A stretch of 42,916 nucleotides of DNA from JAJZEO01 sp964477345 (GCA_964477345.1 CAYZDL010000013.1:1-42916), one strand, 5' to 3'; counted from the stretch's first letter, positions 1-8,688 are shown. A program made the numbers and translations. Notes: a model not told the origin generated them from the letters alone.

Positions 1-302
1 TGTTCTGCGTCGATATACGCAGCAACCCCTCCCTTTTTTTGGCAGTTAGCTACAATATGGGTTGCAAGCGTTGATTTACCTGAAGATTCAGGACCATAAA
101 TTTCTACGATACGTCCGCGTGGGGCTCCGCCAATGCCGAGAGCAAGATCGAGCGTTATAGATCCTGTAGGAATCACCTGCACACTGTGTGTAGACGAGTG
201 TTTCCCAAGGGACATGATAGAGCCTTCTCCAAATTGCTTTTCAATATGAGAAAGGGCTAGCTCCAGGGCTTTCTTTTTTGCTTCTTGTTCTGATGGTTTC
301 AT
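1..302 (-). CDS. recA: Recombinase RecA, N-terminal part (runs off the left edge)
   Basis: RecA is the DNA-dependent ATPase that pairs homologous strands in cytoplasmic recombinational repair. The first 100 codons are present. They show the usual N-terminal helix (KQFGEGSIMSLG), the VIPTGSITLDLALGIGG segment and a perfect Walker A motif, GPESSGKST, followed by AAYIDAE. The start is the ATG at 302-300, with an AGAGGTG ribosome-binding site a few bases upstream. About 70% of the protein lies outside the window. glk diverges from it across 68 bases. In Chlamydia recA lies next to ygfA; here that neighbour is about 8.4 kb away, so genes were inserted between them. I see no clear LexA-type operator. 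Identification is secure. Confidence 0.97.
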   Translation of the reverse strand, partial: MKPSEQEAKKKALELALSHIEKQFGEGSIMSLGKHSSTHSVQVIPTGSITLDLALGIGGAPRGRIVEIYGPESSGKSTLATHIVANCQKKGGVAAYIDAE

Positions 303-370
303 AAGACACCTCTTTTTTTAATCAAACTATCATGATATGGAAGAACTAGACAAAAATAAAGGTAAATTTG

Positions 371-1366
371 ATGACATTTCTGGTTGGGGACATTGGAGGA
401 ACAAAGACACTATTAGCGTTAATCGATTCTGATGGTGGAAAGCTTAAAAAAAAGAAGCAAAAAAAATACCATTCTGCGAATTATAAGGGACTTGAAGATA
501 TCGTTGCAGATTTTCTTAAGGAAGAAGAAGGGCCGCTCTATCGTGCTTGTTTTGCGATTGCAGGTCCCATTGAGGAGGGTGTTTCTCACACAACCAACTT
601 ACCCTGGAGTATCTACGCTTCAAAACTTTCAGAACAATTTAGAATCGAACAAACCCATTTAATCAATGATCTTGTAGCAAACGCTTGGGGAATACAGAGG
701 CTTTCTGCAAGTAGTTTTGTTTCTCTTAATGAGGGGAGGTCTGTTCCTACAGGAAATCAAGGATTGGTTTCTCCAGGAACGGGATTAGGAGAGGCGCCGT
801 TATTCTTTAATGGTAAGGAACATATACCGAGTCCTTCAGAAGGGGGACATTCCGATTTCTCACCTCGAGATGAAATAGAAATAGAACTCTTTAAGTATCT
901 TAAGGGGAAGTTTGGGCATGTCTCTTTTGAAAGAACGTTGTCTGGTCATGGGCTAGTCAATCTTTATCAATTTCTCATCGATACAGCAAAATATAAGGAA
1001 GATAATCTAGTTGCTGAAAGGATGAAAAAAGAAGATCCGGCAGAAGTGATTTCCGAAATGGCCATATCTAAAAAATGTAATTGCTGTCAACGAGCGCTCG
1101 CTTGGTTTTGTTCTATATTAGGTTCTGAAGCTGGAAATTTTGCTTTAAAGATTTTGTCTACAGGAGGAGTTTTTATTGGCGGAGGAATTGCTCCAAAAAT
1201 ATTATCAGAATTAAAAAAAGGGGGATTTATGGAAGCTTTTACCGATAAGGGAAGATTGTCTCCGATTCTTTCATCGATCCCAGTAAATGTCATTTTGGAT
1301 GAAGATACAGCGCTTAAAGGAGCCGCTTATTATTGTTTAAGAACAACACTAGAAGAAAAAAACTAA
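371..1366 (+). CDS. glk: Glucokinase
   Basis: ATP-dependent glucokinase, phosphorylating cytosolic glucose to glucose-6-phosphate. Motifs in order are the phosphate-binding GDIGGTK at residues 7-13, LINDLVANAWG near 98, SPGTGLGEAP near 135, SEGGHSDF near 157 and the C-terminal GGVFIGGGIAPKI. This is the layout of the proteobacterial Glk family, and about 331 residues is normal for it. I chose ATG 371 over the TTG at 368 because AAAGG at 358-362 then lies 8 bases upstream. Chlamydiaceae lack hexokinase and import glucose-6-phosphate, whereas environmental chlamydiae carry Glk, so the gene is informative about lineage. It sits alone between recA and a porin. Confidence 0.95.
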   Translation: MTFLVGDIGGTKTLLALIDSDGGKLKKKKQKKYHSANYKGLEDIVADFLKEEEGPLYRACFAIAGPIEEGVSHTTNLPWSIYASKLSEQFRIEQTHLINDLVANAWGIQRLSASSFVSLNEGRSVPTGNQGLVSPGTGLGEAPLFFNGKEHIPSPSEGGHSDFSPRDEIEIELFKYLKGKFGHVSFERTLSGHGLVNLYQFLIDTAKYKEDNLVAERMKKEDPAEVISEMAISKKCNCCQRALAWFCSILGSEAGNFALKILSTGGVFIGGGIAPKILSELKKGGFMEAFTDKGRLSPILSSIPVNVILDEDTALKGAAYYCLRTTLEEKN

Positions 1367-1531
1367 TAAAACTTGTTTTTTGTAACGCATTAATTATCAA
1401 TATTTCAATTAGTTGATTCACTGATTTTTAAGAATTAACAAAAAAAATTGTTTTAAAAAAGCATTTACTGAATTATAGAAAATTTAGAAAATGGAAAAAA
1501 AAGAAATCAAAACCCCCGTGAGGTAAATAAA

Positions 1532-2629
1532 ATGATTGGAGTTTCCAAAAAAGGATTGCCCGCTTTTGTTGCATCGATTGCAGCAATTTCTTGCATGTAT
1601 GCAGGGCAAGACGACAATAACATGATGATGAAACCAAATGCTTGTAAAGGGCCAACTATGTGCCATACAAGACCTAACATCGATTCAAATGACTTTTTCT
1701 TCGATGTTGGATTTCTTGTTGAGCAAGCAAGGTTAACAGGAACTATGTTTGCAGGTGTTCTAGGGAACAATGCATCTCAAGGTTCCAACGCTCAAGTAAT
1801 AAGAGGTTTAAGGCCAAAATTTGGCGTGAACTGGGGGGTGACTGTTTCTGCAGGACGCCACTTCGATCATGATGATTGGGATTTTACGATCGACTTCAAC
1901 TGGCTTTCGTCTACAGCAACAGCTAATGCAAATCCAGACTACGGTCAAACGATTATACCAAACAACGTAAGAGCTGATAATTCTGTTAATGGTTCAACAA
2001 ACCTCCTATATTCAAATAATGCTAACTCAAAACTCCAAATCAACTATTACATGTTGGATGCGATTATTGGTCGAGGAAGCTATCTTGGTGGGTGTTCTTC
2101 AATTACACCGCACGTTGGATTTAAATTAGCGTGGATTGATTACAAAAACACCGTCAAGTTCAATGGTGGTAGTCTTCCAACAGGAACTGTTTATTGGCTC
2201 CATAAACAAGATAAGTTTTGGGGAGTCGGTCCTGATGTAGGAATCGATGCCGTATTTGGAATGGCTGAAGGAATTAGCTTCTTTATGGATAACTCTGCAG
2301 CGATTCTTCTTGGGTATTCAAGCATTAATGATCACTCTTGGTCAACATATAATCCATCAGCTTTGACGATGACTTACAATGAAAGCAGCATTCCTATGAT
2401 GTCGCCAACATTGAAAATGTACCTAGGTCTTCAATATGAAAGAGCTGTTTACTATGGTTGCCAAAACCTTAAAGTGAAATTAGGTTGGGATACAGCTTTC
2501 TACTTCAACCAGTTCATGAACTCTTACATACTCAATGAAAACCCATTACCGAATCCAAGATTCCATACAGATGAGAACAACACATTCTCTCTAACTGGAT
2601 TAAGATTTGATGTTTGCTGGGATTTCTAA
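1532..2629 (+). CDS. MOMP-like outer-membrane porin, paralogue 1
   Basis: Predicted outer-membrane beta-barrel of the major-outer-membrane-protein-like family that is expanded in non-Chlamydiaceae chlamydiae. A signal peptide (residues 1-24, AAISCMYAG then QDD) is followed by alternating amphipathic strands, and the last residue is Phe (DVCWDF), the usual signal for BAM-dependent insertion. The motif WGVGPDVGIDAVFG near residue 230 recurs as W-(G/S)-(V/I)-GP in the other three porins of this window. ATG 1532 follows GTGAGGT at 1518-1524 with 7 bases between. A strong hairpin terminator follows at 2663. Single transcription unit. Substrate unknown; cysteines are few, so disulfide cross-linking like Chlamydia MOMP is doubtful. 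Confidence 0.8.
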   Translation: MIGVSKKGLPAFVASIAAISCMYAGQDDNNMMMKPNACKGPTMCHTRPNIDSNDFFFDVGFLVEQARLTGTMFAGVLGNNASQGSNAQVIRGLRPKFGVNWGVTVSAGRHFDHDDWDFTIDFNWLSSTATANANPDYGQTIIPNNVRADNSVNGSTNLLYSNNANSKLQINYYMLDAIIGRGSYLGGCSSITPHVGFKLAWIDYKNTVKFNGGSLPTGTVYWLHKQDKFWGVGPDVGIDAVFGMAEGISFFMDNSAAILLGYSSINDHSWSTYNPSALTMTYNESSIPMMSPTLKMYLGLQYERAVYYGCQNLKVKLGWDTAFYFNQFMNSYILNENPLPNPRFHTDENNTFSLTGLRFDVCWDF

Positions 2630-2662
2630 GAAGTTTCTAAGTTTGTTTGGTTAGTTTCCCTG

Positions 2663-2690
2663 GGCTCCTCGTAAAGAGGAGCCTTTTTAT
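2663..2690 (+). terminator. Rho-independent terminator after MOMP-like gene 1
   Basis: GGCTCCTC (2663-2670) and GAGGAGCC (2676-2683) form a perfect 8-bp stem with loop GTAAA, followed directly by TTTTTATTT. It lies 34 bases after the porin stop codon. Confidence 0.92.
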
Positions 2691-2760
2691 TTCCAAGTTA
2701 TTTTAATCAAAACAATAAAAAAGCTTTTGTTTTATCTTTATCATAATTATTAGAGAACTA

Positions 2761-2788
2761 AAAGGTGTAGCTAACACCTTTATATAAT
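2761..2788 (+). promoter_or_regulatory. Inverted repeat abutting a TATAAT -10 box
   Basis: AAAGGTGT (2761-2768) and ACACCTTT (2774-2781) form an 8-bp perfect inverted repeat with a 5-base spacer. A consensus TATAAT follows at 2783-2788. No good -35 is visible; the repeat occupies that space. The arrangement resembles a regulator-dependent promoter or an operator for the second porin gene, whose ATG is at 2806, leaving only a short leader. A weak hairpin terminator is the alternative, but no T-run follows. Confidence 0.4.
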
Positions 2789-2805
2789 TACCACAGGTTG
2801 ATGGT

Positions 2806-3912
2806 ATGAGTTGGTTGTTGCGTTTGCGCCAGGTTCCTGTATGGGCCGGTGTAGTTGCGATCGCAGCCATGGTTTTCATTGTCCTTTTTTGCTCGCTTCT
2901 CCCTTTGTCAGGAGGCAACGATTCTCTCTTGCAGGAGGAGAAAACAGCGGGGTATCAAGAAAGATTCTATGAGCCGCTGGGATCAGATGCTACATGGCTT
3001 GATACAGAATGTTATCCTTGGAATGGATACCTTTCACTTCATTTGTATAGGGTCAGTAGCGGCGAAGAAGCGTTTGCCTATTCGAGGAATGGAATCGGCA
3101 CGACACCCCCGATTACTGCGGGAGTGGGAGAGTCAGTTCCAAGAGGTTGGACGTGGGCCTTTGCCGTCGGTGGTGGTATACAATTCTACCATTATGATTG
3201 GACGGCCAACGCACGATACCAATATTTTGGGGATAGCCAAGTAAAGAGTATTGCCGGGGTGGATGGCTCTAGTTTGATTCCTTTGCGAAGCGTCGCATTA
3301 AATGGCGACTATGTTACGAATGCAAAATCTAAAGTCCATTTTATCTTAAATGAGCTCGATCTCGATCTCACAAAGCAATTCCATCTTCATGAAAATCTCT
3401 TGATTCAAGCCAATGTTGGCATACGAAACACTTGGATTAAAAACAATCAGTCTTCCTTTTATACGGGAGGTCCGGCGCTCGGTACAAGTGTCGTGAATGT
3501 TCAACAAAACAATCAATACTGGGGTATTGGCCCTCTTGGAGGAATCAAAACAAAGTGGTTGATATTCGACTGTTTTTATCTTCTTGGAGCAGGGGATCTT
3601 TCTTTAGAATACACAGTCAACCGCTCTTCTTATGGAGAGACTCAATTGAATAATCCGAACGTTACGATCAATCTCTATGAGAGGAAACAATATGTGGCTC
3701 CCACAATTGATTGCAAAATTGGTCTAGGGATTGCTGACTACGTTTGTACGAATCAGGCTCATGTTTCACTTGATTTTACCTATGATGCACAATTTTTCTA
3801 TAACAGGTCGAATGCCTTTGAAATTGAACCATATGCAACGCCTCGTTATTCGAGACCAACGAACAATGTAACGTTACAGGGGTTTGCTCTTTCTTTAACG
3901 ATTCTCTATTAG
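2806..3912 (+). CDS. MOMP-like outer-membrane protein, paralogue 2
   Basis: Second barrel-type protein of the same broad family as the gene before it. The N-terminus holds a hydrophobic export segment (roughly residues 13-34, ending LLPLSGG). The body is rich in aromatic and alternating residues and contains YWGIGPLGGIKTK near 240, matching the WGVGP motif of the other paralogues. It ends in an aromatic residue (SLTILY). CAGGT at 2794-2798 precedes ATG 2806 by 7 bases; an internal ATG at 2869 would also leave a signal-like N-terminus, so the start is uncertain. Its last 18 bases overlap the 3' end of the convergent dus gene. Similarity to paralogue 1 is structural and motif-level rather than obvious residue identity. 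Confidence 0.7.
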   Translation: MSWLLRLRQVPVWAGVVAIAAMVFIVLFCSLLPLSGGNDSLLQEEKTAGYQERFYEPLGSDATWLDTECYPWNGYLSLHLYRVSSGEEAFAYSRNGIGTTPPITAGVGESVPRGWTWAFAVGGGIQFYHYDWTANARYQYFGDSQVKSIAGVDGSSLIPLRSVALNGDYVTNAKSKVHFILNELDLDLTKQFHLHENLLIQANVGIRNTWIKNNQSSFYTGGPALGTSVVNVQQNNQYWGIGPLGGIKTKWLIFDCFYLLGAGDLSLEYTVNRSSYGETQLNNPNVTINLYERKQYVAPTIDCKIGLGIADYVCTNQAHVSLDFTYDAQFFYNRSNAFEIEPYATPRYSRPTNNVTLQGFALSLTILY

Positions 3913-4872
3913 CTGTGTTAGTTGATCTAGTGTTTTGGCTTCATTGACCCGATCGCGAAATTCGGCAATTTGAGGGCGTGTTTTGTAGCTCCAGGTGGTC
4001 ACCTTACGCATATCGACCAAGGTTTTCCGGTCATCATTAAACGATTTTGAGTAAGTAAAATGCTTTTTCAAGAGATCTTTGATAAAATCATCGTCAATCG
4101 AGTGGGCAAAATTGCTTCCTGACAATTCAGCCTCGATGAGAGAGGCGATCCAGGGGACCCCTAAAGTTCCTCTAGAGACGAGAATTCCGTCGCAGCCGGT
4201 GGTTACAAACATCTCTCTTGCGCTTTCACTATCAAAAATGTCGCCATTACCAAATACGACGATTTTTTTTCTTGCATCAACGCATGCTTTGATTAATTGA
4301 CGATTAGCAGTTCCTTTGTATCCTTGCTCTCGTGTTCGTCCATGAACAAATATCGCCTTTGCACCAGCCTCTTCCGCGATCCTTGTCACTTGTGGAGCCA
4401 CGATATTTTGGTCATCCCATCCAACACGAATCTTGCATGTAACGGGAATTTTGACAGCTGAAATCATCTCGGCAAGGATGTCACCAATCAAACTAGGCTG
4501 CTTTAATAGTCCTGAGCCGCTGCAATCTTTTGTCACCTTGTCGACAGGACAGCCGCAATTGAGATCAATCACATCAAAACCAAGATCTTCGATGATCTTA
4601 GCCGCTTCTCTAGCCAATTTAGGCTTACTACCGACAATTTGAGCTCCAATAGGGTGCATATCATGAGTGTAACTGAGAATTCGGTAGGTCCCTTTATCGT
4701 GCCTGGCTAAAGCGTCCATCTTGACCATTTCGCAAAAGAAAAGGGAGGGGCGATAGAGGTTGACCAATCTCCGATAGGGGAGATCAGAACACCCGGCAAG
4801 AGGGGAGAACGCAATGTTATTTTTTAATTTTAACGATCCTATTTCCAACGGCTTAATGAAAGTTTGACTCAT
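3895..4872 (-). CDS. dusB: tRNA-dihydrouridine synthase (DusB-like)
   Basis: FMN enzyme reducing uridine to dihydrouridine in the tRNA D-loop. Visible motifs are SPLAGCSDLPYRRL at the N-terminus, DLNCGCPVDKVTKDCSGS carrying the family's catalytic Cys in GCP, VTCKIRVGWDD, FVHGRTREQGYKG (phosphate/FMN binding), VVFGNGDIF and GCDGILVSRGTLGVPW. At 325 residues it has the normal Dus length. Its ATGA start overlaps the stop of the upstream yggT-like gene (4869-4872), so the two are translationally coupled. The pair corresponds, from memory, to C. trachomatis CT644-CT645, adjacent to topA there but 30 kb away here. Assignment to the DusB subgroup is likely but not certain. Confidence 0.93.
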   Translation of the reverse strand: MSQTFIKPLEIGSLKLKNNIAFSPLAGCSDLPYRRLVNLYRPSLFFCEMVKMDALARHDKGTYRILSYTHDMHPIGAQIVGSKPKLAREAAKIIEDLGFDVIDLNCGCPVDKVTKDCSGSGLLKQPSLIGDILAEMISAVKIPVTCKIRVGWDDQNIVAPQVTRIAEEAGAKAIFVHGRTREQGYKGTANRQLIKACVDARKKIVVFGNGDIFDSESAREMFVTTGCDGILVSRGTLGVPWIASLIEAELSGSNFAHSIDDDFIKDLLKKHFTYSKSFNDDRKTLVDMRKVTTWSYKTRPQIAEFRDRVNEAKTLDQLTQLIENR

Positions 4873-5117
4873 AGGATCCTCATGATCAGATTTTCTGCGA
4901 TGCGGAGGGCAAAGAAGGCAAAAAGAGGGGAAAGATCTAGCATTCCACCAAGAGGGGGGATGACTTTACGAAATAGGGCTAGGTAAGGCTCGGTGTAATG
5001 GATGAGAAAGCGGGAAAAATGGCTCGATTGAAATTGGGGAAACCAGGAAATAGCGATTCTTCCGAATAGAATCAAAGTATACATGACAAACAACGAATGG
5101 ACTATGGTCTTAATCAT
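4869..5117 (-). CDS. YggT-family membrane protein
   Basis: An 82-residue integral membrane protein of the YggT family, found in bacteria and plastids and linked to envelope or division functions without a firm biochemical role. It has two hydrophobic segments (about residues 3-23 and 60-82) and the characteristic central stretch SWFPQFQSS, then TEPYLALFRKVIPPLGGM and LDLSPLFAFFAL. The start at 5117 has AGGGG about 12 bases upstream, rather far. It overlaps dus by four bases (ATGA). The region between it and the divergent PilM-like gene is only about 60 bases. Confidence 0.88.
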   Translation of the reverse strand: MIKTIVHSLFVMYTLILFGRIAISWFPQFQSSHFSRFLIHYTEPYLALFRKVIPPLGGMLDLSPLFAFFALRIAENLIMRIL

Positions 5118-5179
5118 GGCACGATTTTACCCCTGGTAATCATTTTCGTCATGGACTAAAATGCGAGATTCACTTGTTT

Positions 5180-6754
5180 ATGGTTCAAAACATGTACATT
5201 CTCAGTATTCATCCCGATGGAGATTATTTTAAAGTAGCGCTTTTGAGCCAAAAGGGAAAGAAGATGAAGATCGAGTTTATCAACGATCTTCGGAAAGAAA
5301 TTACCGACTTAAATCAGCTCAAAAGAAAAATTGACGCAGCCACTAAGCTTAAAGACGATTCGGTTGAAGTAGTCTCTGCGCTTGGGCCTGAGGAGGTTTT
5401 TTCAAGGCAGTTAGAGCTTCCCCTGAAGCGAAAGCGGGCTGTCATGAAAGCTCTTCCTTTTCAACTAGAATCGGTATTGCCTTTTTCTCAAGAGCATTCA
5501 ACGACGCTGTGTATGATCAAAAAGCGTTCCAAAGCTTCGCTAGTCCATCTATATAGTTTCTTAAACGAGACAATGGATGAGCACATTCAAAACGTGAGGA
5601 CATTTGGCTTCACTCCTGACTGGGTTTCGACAGTGCCAAGGGGTTTAAGACGTTTTGTGGAGACATTTGGAGCCATCTCGGGCTCTTGCATGGTTTTTCA
5701 TTTTGGATGGGCCCGGTCGTATTTGGTCACAATTGTTGATGGAGATGAGGTTTTTTCTACGACGATTTCTGTGGGTCTCAAAAACTTTATCGATGCATTA
5801 AAAGATGATTTAGCCACTTCTGAAGAGATCAGTTTAGGGATTTTAGAGGTTGAAATTGAAAAAAGCGTTCGAAGCAAGGAGACCGATACAGAAATTGGAC
5901 GTATCTTGTTTGAAGTTCAAAGTCAGATTTATCGGAATATAGAATTTCTTAAGAGACAGGGGAGCTTTGCTGAGAGTCAAGGGGTGGTTTTCACGGGATA
6001 TGTGGAAATCGTGAGAAAAATTTCTAACTGGGTGGAGATGTTTCCTTCAAAAATTATCGAATTGGTACCTCATTTGGAGTATGAGACGAAGGAAGTTTCA
6101 GCCTATGCGATTGAGATTGGGCTTGCGATTGATTGTATGGAAAGGGATGATGAGACGCTGCAATTGCGCGTGGGACGCTTTGTCCCCAAAAGGCTCTACA
6201 CAAAGGTAAAGAAGAAGATGGCCTTGGTTGCTGCCCTTTCGTGTTTGACTTCTGTTCTTGCATTATCAGCAGTGATTTCGTACCACATCAAAAGGGAGGT
6301 TAATTTAAAAGAACGCTTTATGCGGATTGTGCAAATGAGCAATGCCGATATTGAAAGGTTCGCCTTCCTAGAAAAAACATTTGTGGGGAGGGAAGAAATC
6401 AATAGAGGGATTCAAGAGTTGGTGAAAGGATTAAAGAATGTCAAGAAAGAAAACATGCTTTCTGCCCCGCCAATCCAGGTTCATGAAACATTTGAATGGT
6501 TGTATCCTCACTTGATCCAGGGGATTGAATTGAAGAAAATACACTATGAATTACTTTCAAACCCCTCGATAGAACGGCCAGACATAGACTATTTGATCAA
6601 GTACACGTTGGTCTTTAAACCTGACACAGAAGAAACGGCCCAAACTTTTTATGATCGATTAGTAGAGAGTGGGGCAAATTTTATTGAAACAGATTCGTTG
6701 ACAAGAGAAGCCGATGAGTATACAGCCAGCTTTACAATTAAAAACTCTTCTTAA
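5180..6754 (+). CDS. PilM/GspL-like inner-membrane protein (CT646-type)
   Basis: Usually annotated hypothetical in chlamydiae. The first 340 residues read like an actin-fold PilM/GspL cytoplasmic domain: ILSIHPDGDYFKVALL at the N-terminus, ALPFQLESVLPFS near 93, the VFHFGWARSYLVTIVDGDE segment near 174, ISVGLKNFIDAL near 198 and VVFTGYVEIV near 271. A basic stretch (LRVGRFVPKRLYTKVKKK) then precedes one membrane helix (about 349-370) and a 155-residue periplasmic region. That is the GspL plan, equivalent to PilM plus PilN. It overlaps the next gene by 41 bases. The TTG 5174, ATG 5180 and ATG 5192 starts are all weak; 5180 is used. The fold assignment is my inference from pattern, not from a search. 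Confidence 0.6.
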   Translation: MVQNMYILSIHPDGDYFKVALLSQKGKKMKIEFINDLRKEITDLNQLKRKIDAATKLKDDSVEVVSALGPEEVFSRQLELPLKRKRAVMKALPFQLESVLPFSQEHSTTLCMIKKRSKASLVHLYSFLNETMDEHIQNVRTFGFTPDWVSTVPRGLRRFVETFGAISGSCMVFHFGWARSYLVTIVDGDEVFSTTISVGLKNFIDALKDDLATSEEISLGILEVEIEKSVRSKETDTEIGRILFEVQSQIYRNIEFLKRQGSFAESQGVVFTGYVEIVRKISNWVEMFPSKIIELVPHLEYETKEVSAYAIEIGLAIDCMERDDETLQLRVGRFVPKRLYTKVKKKMALVAALSCLTSVLALSAVISYHIKREVNLKERFMRIVQMSNADIERFAFLEKTFVGREEINRGIQELVKGLKNVKKENMLSAPPIQVHETFEWLYPHLIQGIELKKIHYELLSNPSIERPDIDYLIKYTLVFKPDTEETAQTFYDRLVESGANFIETDSLTREADEYTASFTIKNSS

Positions 6755-7412
6755 GAGAGGAATTCAAAAGAGTTATGATGTTTTTGGTGATCCAGTTTGG
6801 GTGGCCAAGTCTTACCTTGCTTGGTTTCTCCTTGGTTTAAGTGTGCTTCCATTGATTTTCATTCTAGTCTTCAACCATTCGATGACAAAGCGGGCACGAG
6901 AGTTAGACCTTCGCTTAAAGATCTTAGAAAATAATGCTCGGGTACTTGCTAAAGTACAAAAGGAGCGAGAATTTTTCTTGCGAGAATTTGGGGGAAGCGA
7001 CGACAATTTTCTTGCCAACTATGTCGAATCAGAAGTTTTGCTGAACAATGATATCCATCTTTTAAGGAAGATTTCGAGTAAAGATGAGTATGCTAGCTAC
7101 AAACCCATCAAAGATAGGATCTCATTTTTATCGGGAGAAGAAAATAGGATGATCTTTGAGTTAATCACAGAGAGGAAAGGGGATTTTTATATAGAAAAAT
7201 TGTGGCAACTCAATTCTCCTGTAGAAATGAATAGTGAAGATACCAAGAAAATTTTGGGACGGATTGAAGGGGTGAAAATTGACAACTATTTACCCAACCC
7301 TCTTCGTCCACTCTTATTGATCACAAAGTTTGATCTCTCTTTAAAGCCGCAAGATAACCACAACAAAGTATTCTTAGTTGACATGGAAATTTTACAAAGA
7401 GGTTGCTATTAG
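6714..7412 (+). CDS. PilN/GspM-like bitopic protein (CT647-type)
   Basis: A 232-residue protein with about 30 cytoplasmic residues, a single membrane helix (LAWFLLGLSVLPLIFILVF, about 35-53), an immediate coiled-coil-like stretch rich in Arg, Glu and Leu (RARELDLRLKILENNARVLAK) and a periplasmic alpha/beta domain. This is the architecture of PilN/PilO and GspM, which partner GspL-type proteins. It starts inside the 3' end of the PilM/GspL-like gene, supporting joint assembly, and ends one base before the next start codon. It has no recognisable enzyme motif. The family call rests on topology and context. Confidence 0.5.
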   Translation: MSIQPALQLKTLLKRGIQKSYDVFGDPVWVAKSYLAWFLLGLSVLPLIFILVFNHSMTKRARELDLRLKILENNARVLAKVQKEREFFLREFGGSDDNFLANYVESEVLLNNDIHLLRKISSKDEYASYKPIKDRISFLSGEENRMIFELITERKGDFYIEKLWQLNSPVEMNSEDTKKILGRIEGVKIDNYLPNPLRPLLLITKFDLSLKPQDNHNKVFLVDMEILQRGCY

Positions 7413-7413
7413 T

Positions 7414-8688
7414 ATGAAAAAAGCATCGATCGCATTATTATCAATACTACTGGTTGGTTGTGGAGCTACAACCAATTCTAAGCAGAACCTTGCTGCGATT
7501 CAACTTTATGATCGCAATGGTGTACAAGAGACGATCAGCAATCGTGAAAGGACTGAACATTATGAAAAGACAGACTTTCTCTCCGCACAGCCTTATACAA
7601 AAGTTGTGAGAACCTTTGAAAAAGGGCGCGATGGAATCTCGCAATGTAAGATCACTACCTATCATAACAACGGTCAAATATGGCAATATTTAGAAACAAT
7701 CAATGGTAGAGCTTGTGGGGATTACACCGAGTGGTATCCTAATGGGATCAAGAGAATGCACGCCAAGGTGATCGAAGGTGTAGGAGATTTATCGCTAAGA
7801 GCTCAATCTAGCTGGGTTTTTGACGGAAAAAGCCACGTCTGGGATGGTGATGGAAATCTAATGGCCGAAATCAATTACGACAAAGGAAATCTCGAAGAGA
7901 GGTCTCTTTATTACCATTCGAATGGAACTCTCTCCAAAATAATTCCGTATAAACATAATCAGATCGAAGGGGTTGTACAAGTTTACAATTTGGAAGGAGA
8001 AGTGATTGGGCGCACCGATTATACCAATGGGAAGAAAGATGGAGTGAGCGAGTTTAAAGGAAATGAATTTGTCCCCAAAAGGGAAGAGCTTTTTCGAAAA
8101 GGGGAGCTTTTGCGTGGAAAATATTGGGATTTTAGTCACAAATTGATTTCTGAAATTGAGGGAGGCAACGGAATCCGACCGATCTTTGAAAATAGCAAAT
8201 TGACAGAAGAGAGAGAATACATCAATGGAGAACCCGAAGGTGAAGTGAAGCTCTTTCGTGAAAATGGAACACTCGAAACGGTTTATCATGTTTCTCAAGG
8301 GAAAAAAGAAGGGGAAGAATGGTGTTACTACGATTCACAAGATAAGAGACAAACTCTTCAACCAATGCTTCATCTCAATTGGCACGATGATGAAATACAT
8401 GGAACGGTTCGTACATGGTATGAAGATGGCACGTTAGAAAGTGAGAAGGAAATTCTCAACAACAAAAAGAATGGAATGCTTCTTGCTTGGTATAAAGATG
8501 GGACACTGATGATGGTCGAAGAGTATGAGAATGATAAATTGATCAATGGTAAATATCTTAAACTTGGAGAAGATGTCCCCGTTTCACGTGTTGTTGGTGG
8601 GGTTGGGATTGCTACAATTTACGATCCTGATGGGAAGTTCGTGAGAAAAATCGAATATCACGAAGGTCTTCCTAAAAATGATGGATAA
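7414..8688 (+). CDS. Lipoprotein with YwqK/MORN_2-type repeats (CT648-type)
   Basis: A lipoprotein signal peptide (MKKASIALLSILLVGC, lipobox LVGC, Cys16) is followed by repeats of the type W/LY-x-(N/D)G-x(L/I)-x-E...Y-x-xG-x-x-(D/N)G. Examples are TEWYPNGIKRMH, YYHSNGTLSKI, FRENGTLETVYH, TWYEDGTLESEKE and AWYKDGTLMMVEEY. These are the MORN_2 repeats that databases often label 'antitoxin YwqK family'; no toxin is nearby and the label should not be read as function. A TTG at 7378 extends the frame, but ATG 7414 gives the signal peptide, has AGAGG at 7398-7402, and begins one base after the preceding stop. It is probably an envelope component of the same operon. Confidence 0.82.
   Translation: MKKASIALLSILLVGCGATTNSKQNLAAIQLYDRNGVQETISNRERTEHYEKTDFLSAQPYTKVVRTFEKGRDGISQCKITTYHNNGQIWQYLETINGRACGDYTEWYPNGIKRMHAKVIEGVGDLSLRAQSSWVFDGKSHVWDGDGNLMAEINYDKGNLEERSLYYHSNGTLSKIIPYKHNQIEGVVQVYNLEGEVIGRTDYTNGKKDGVSEFKGNEFVPKREELFRKGELLRGKYWDFSHKLISEIEGGNGIRPIFENSKLTEEREYINGEPEGEVKLFRENGTLETVYHVSQGKKEGEEWCYYDSQDKRQTLQPMLHLNWHDDEIHGTVRTWYEDGTLESEKEILNNKKNGMLLAWYKDGTLMMVEEYENDKLINGKYLKLGEDVPVSRVVGGVGIATIYDPDGKFVRKIEYHEGLPKNDG

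Noticed and set aside
303..370. LexA/SOS box between recA and glk
   Set aside because: No CTG-N10-CAG or similar operator is visible in the 68 bases.
1367..1531. Promoter TTGTTT (1448) with TTATAG (1473) before the first porin
   Set aside because: Spacer of 19 bases and poor hexamers in very A+T-rich DNA; too weak to list as a feature.
7414..8688. 'Antitoxin' of a toxin-antitoxin module (YwqK label)
   Set aside because: It is a lipoprotein with MORN-type repeats and no toxin gene adjoins it.
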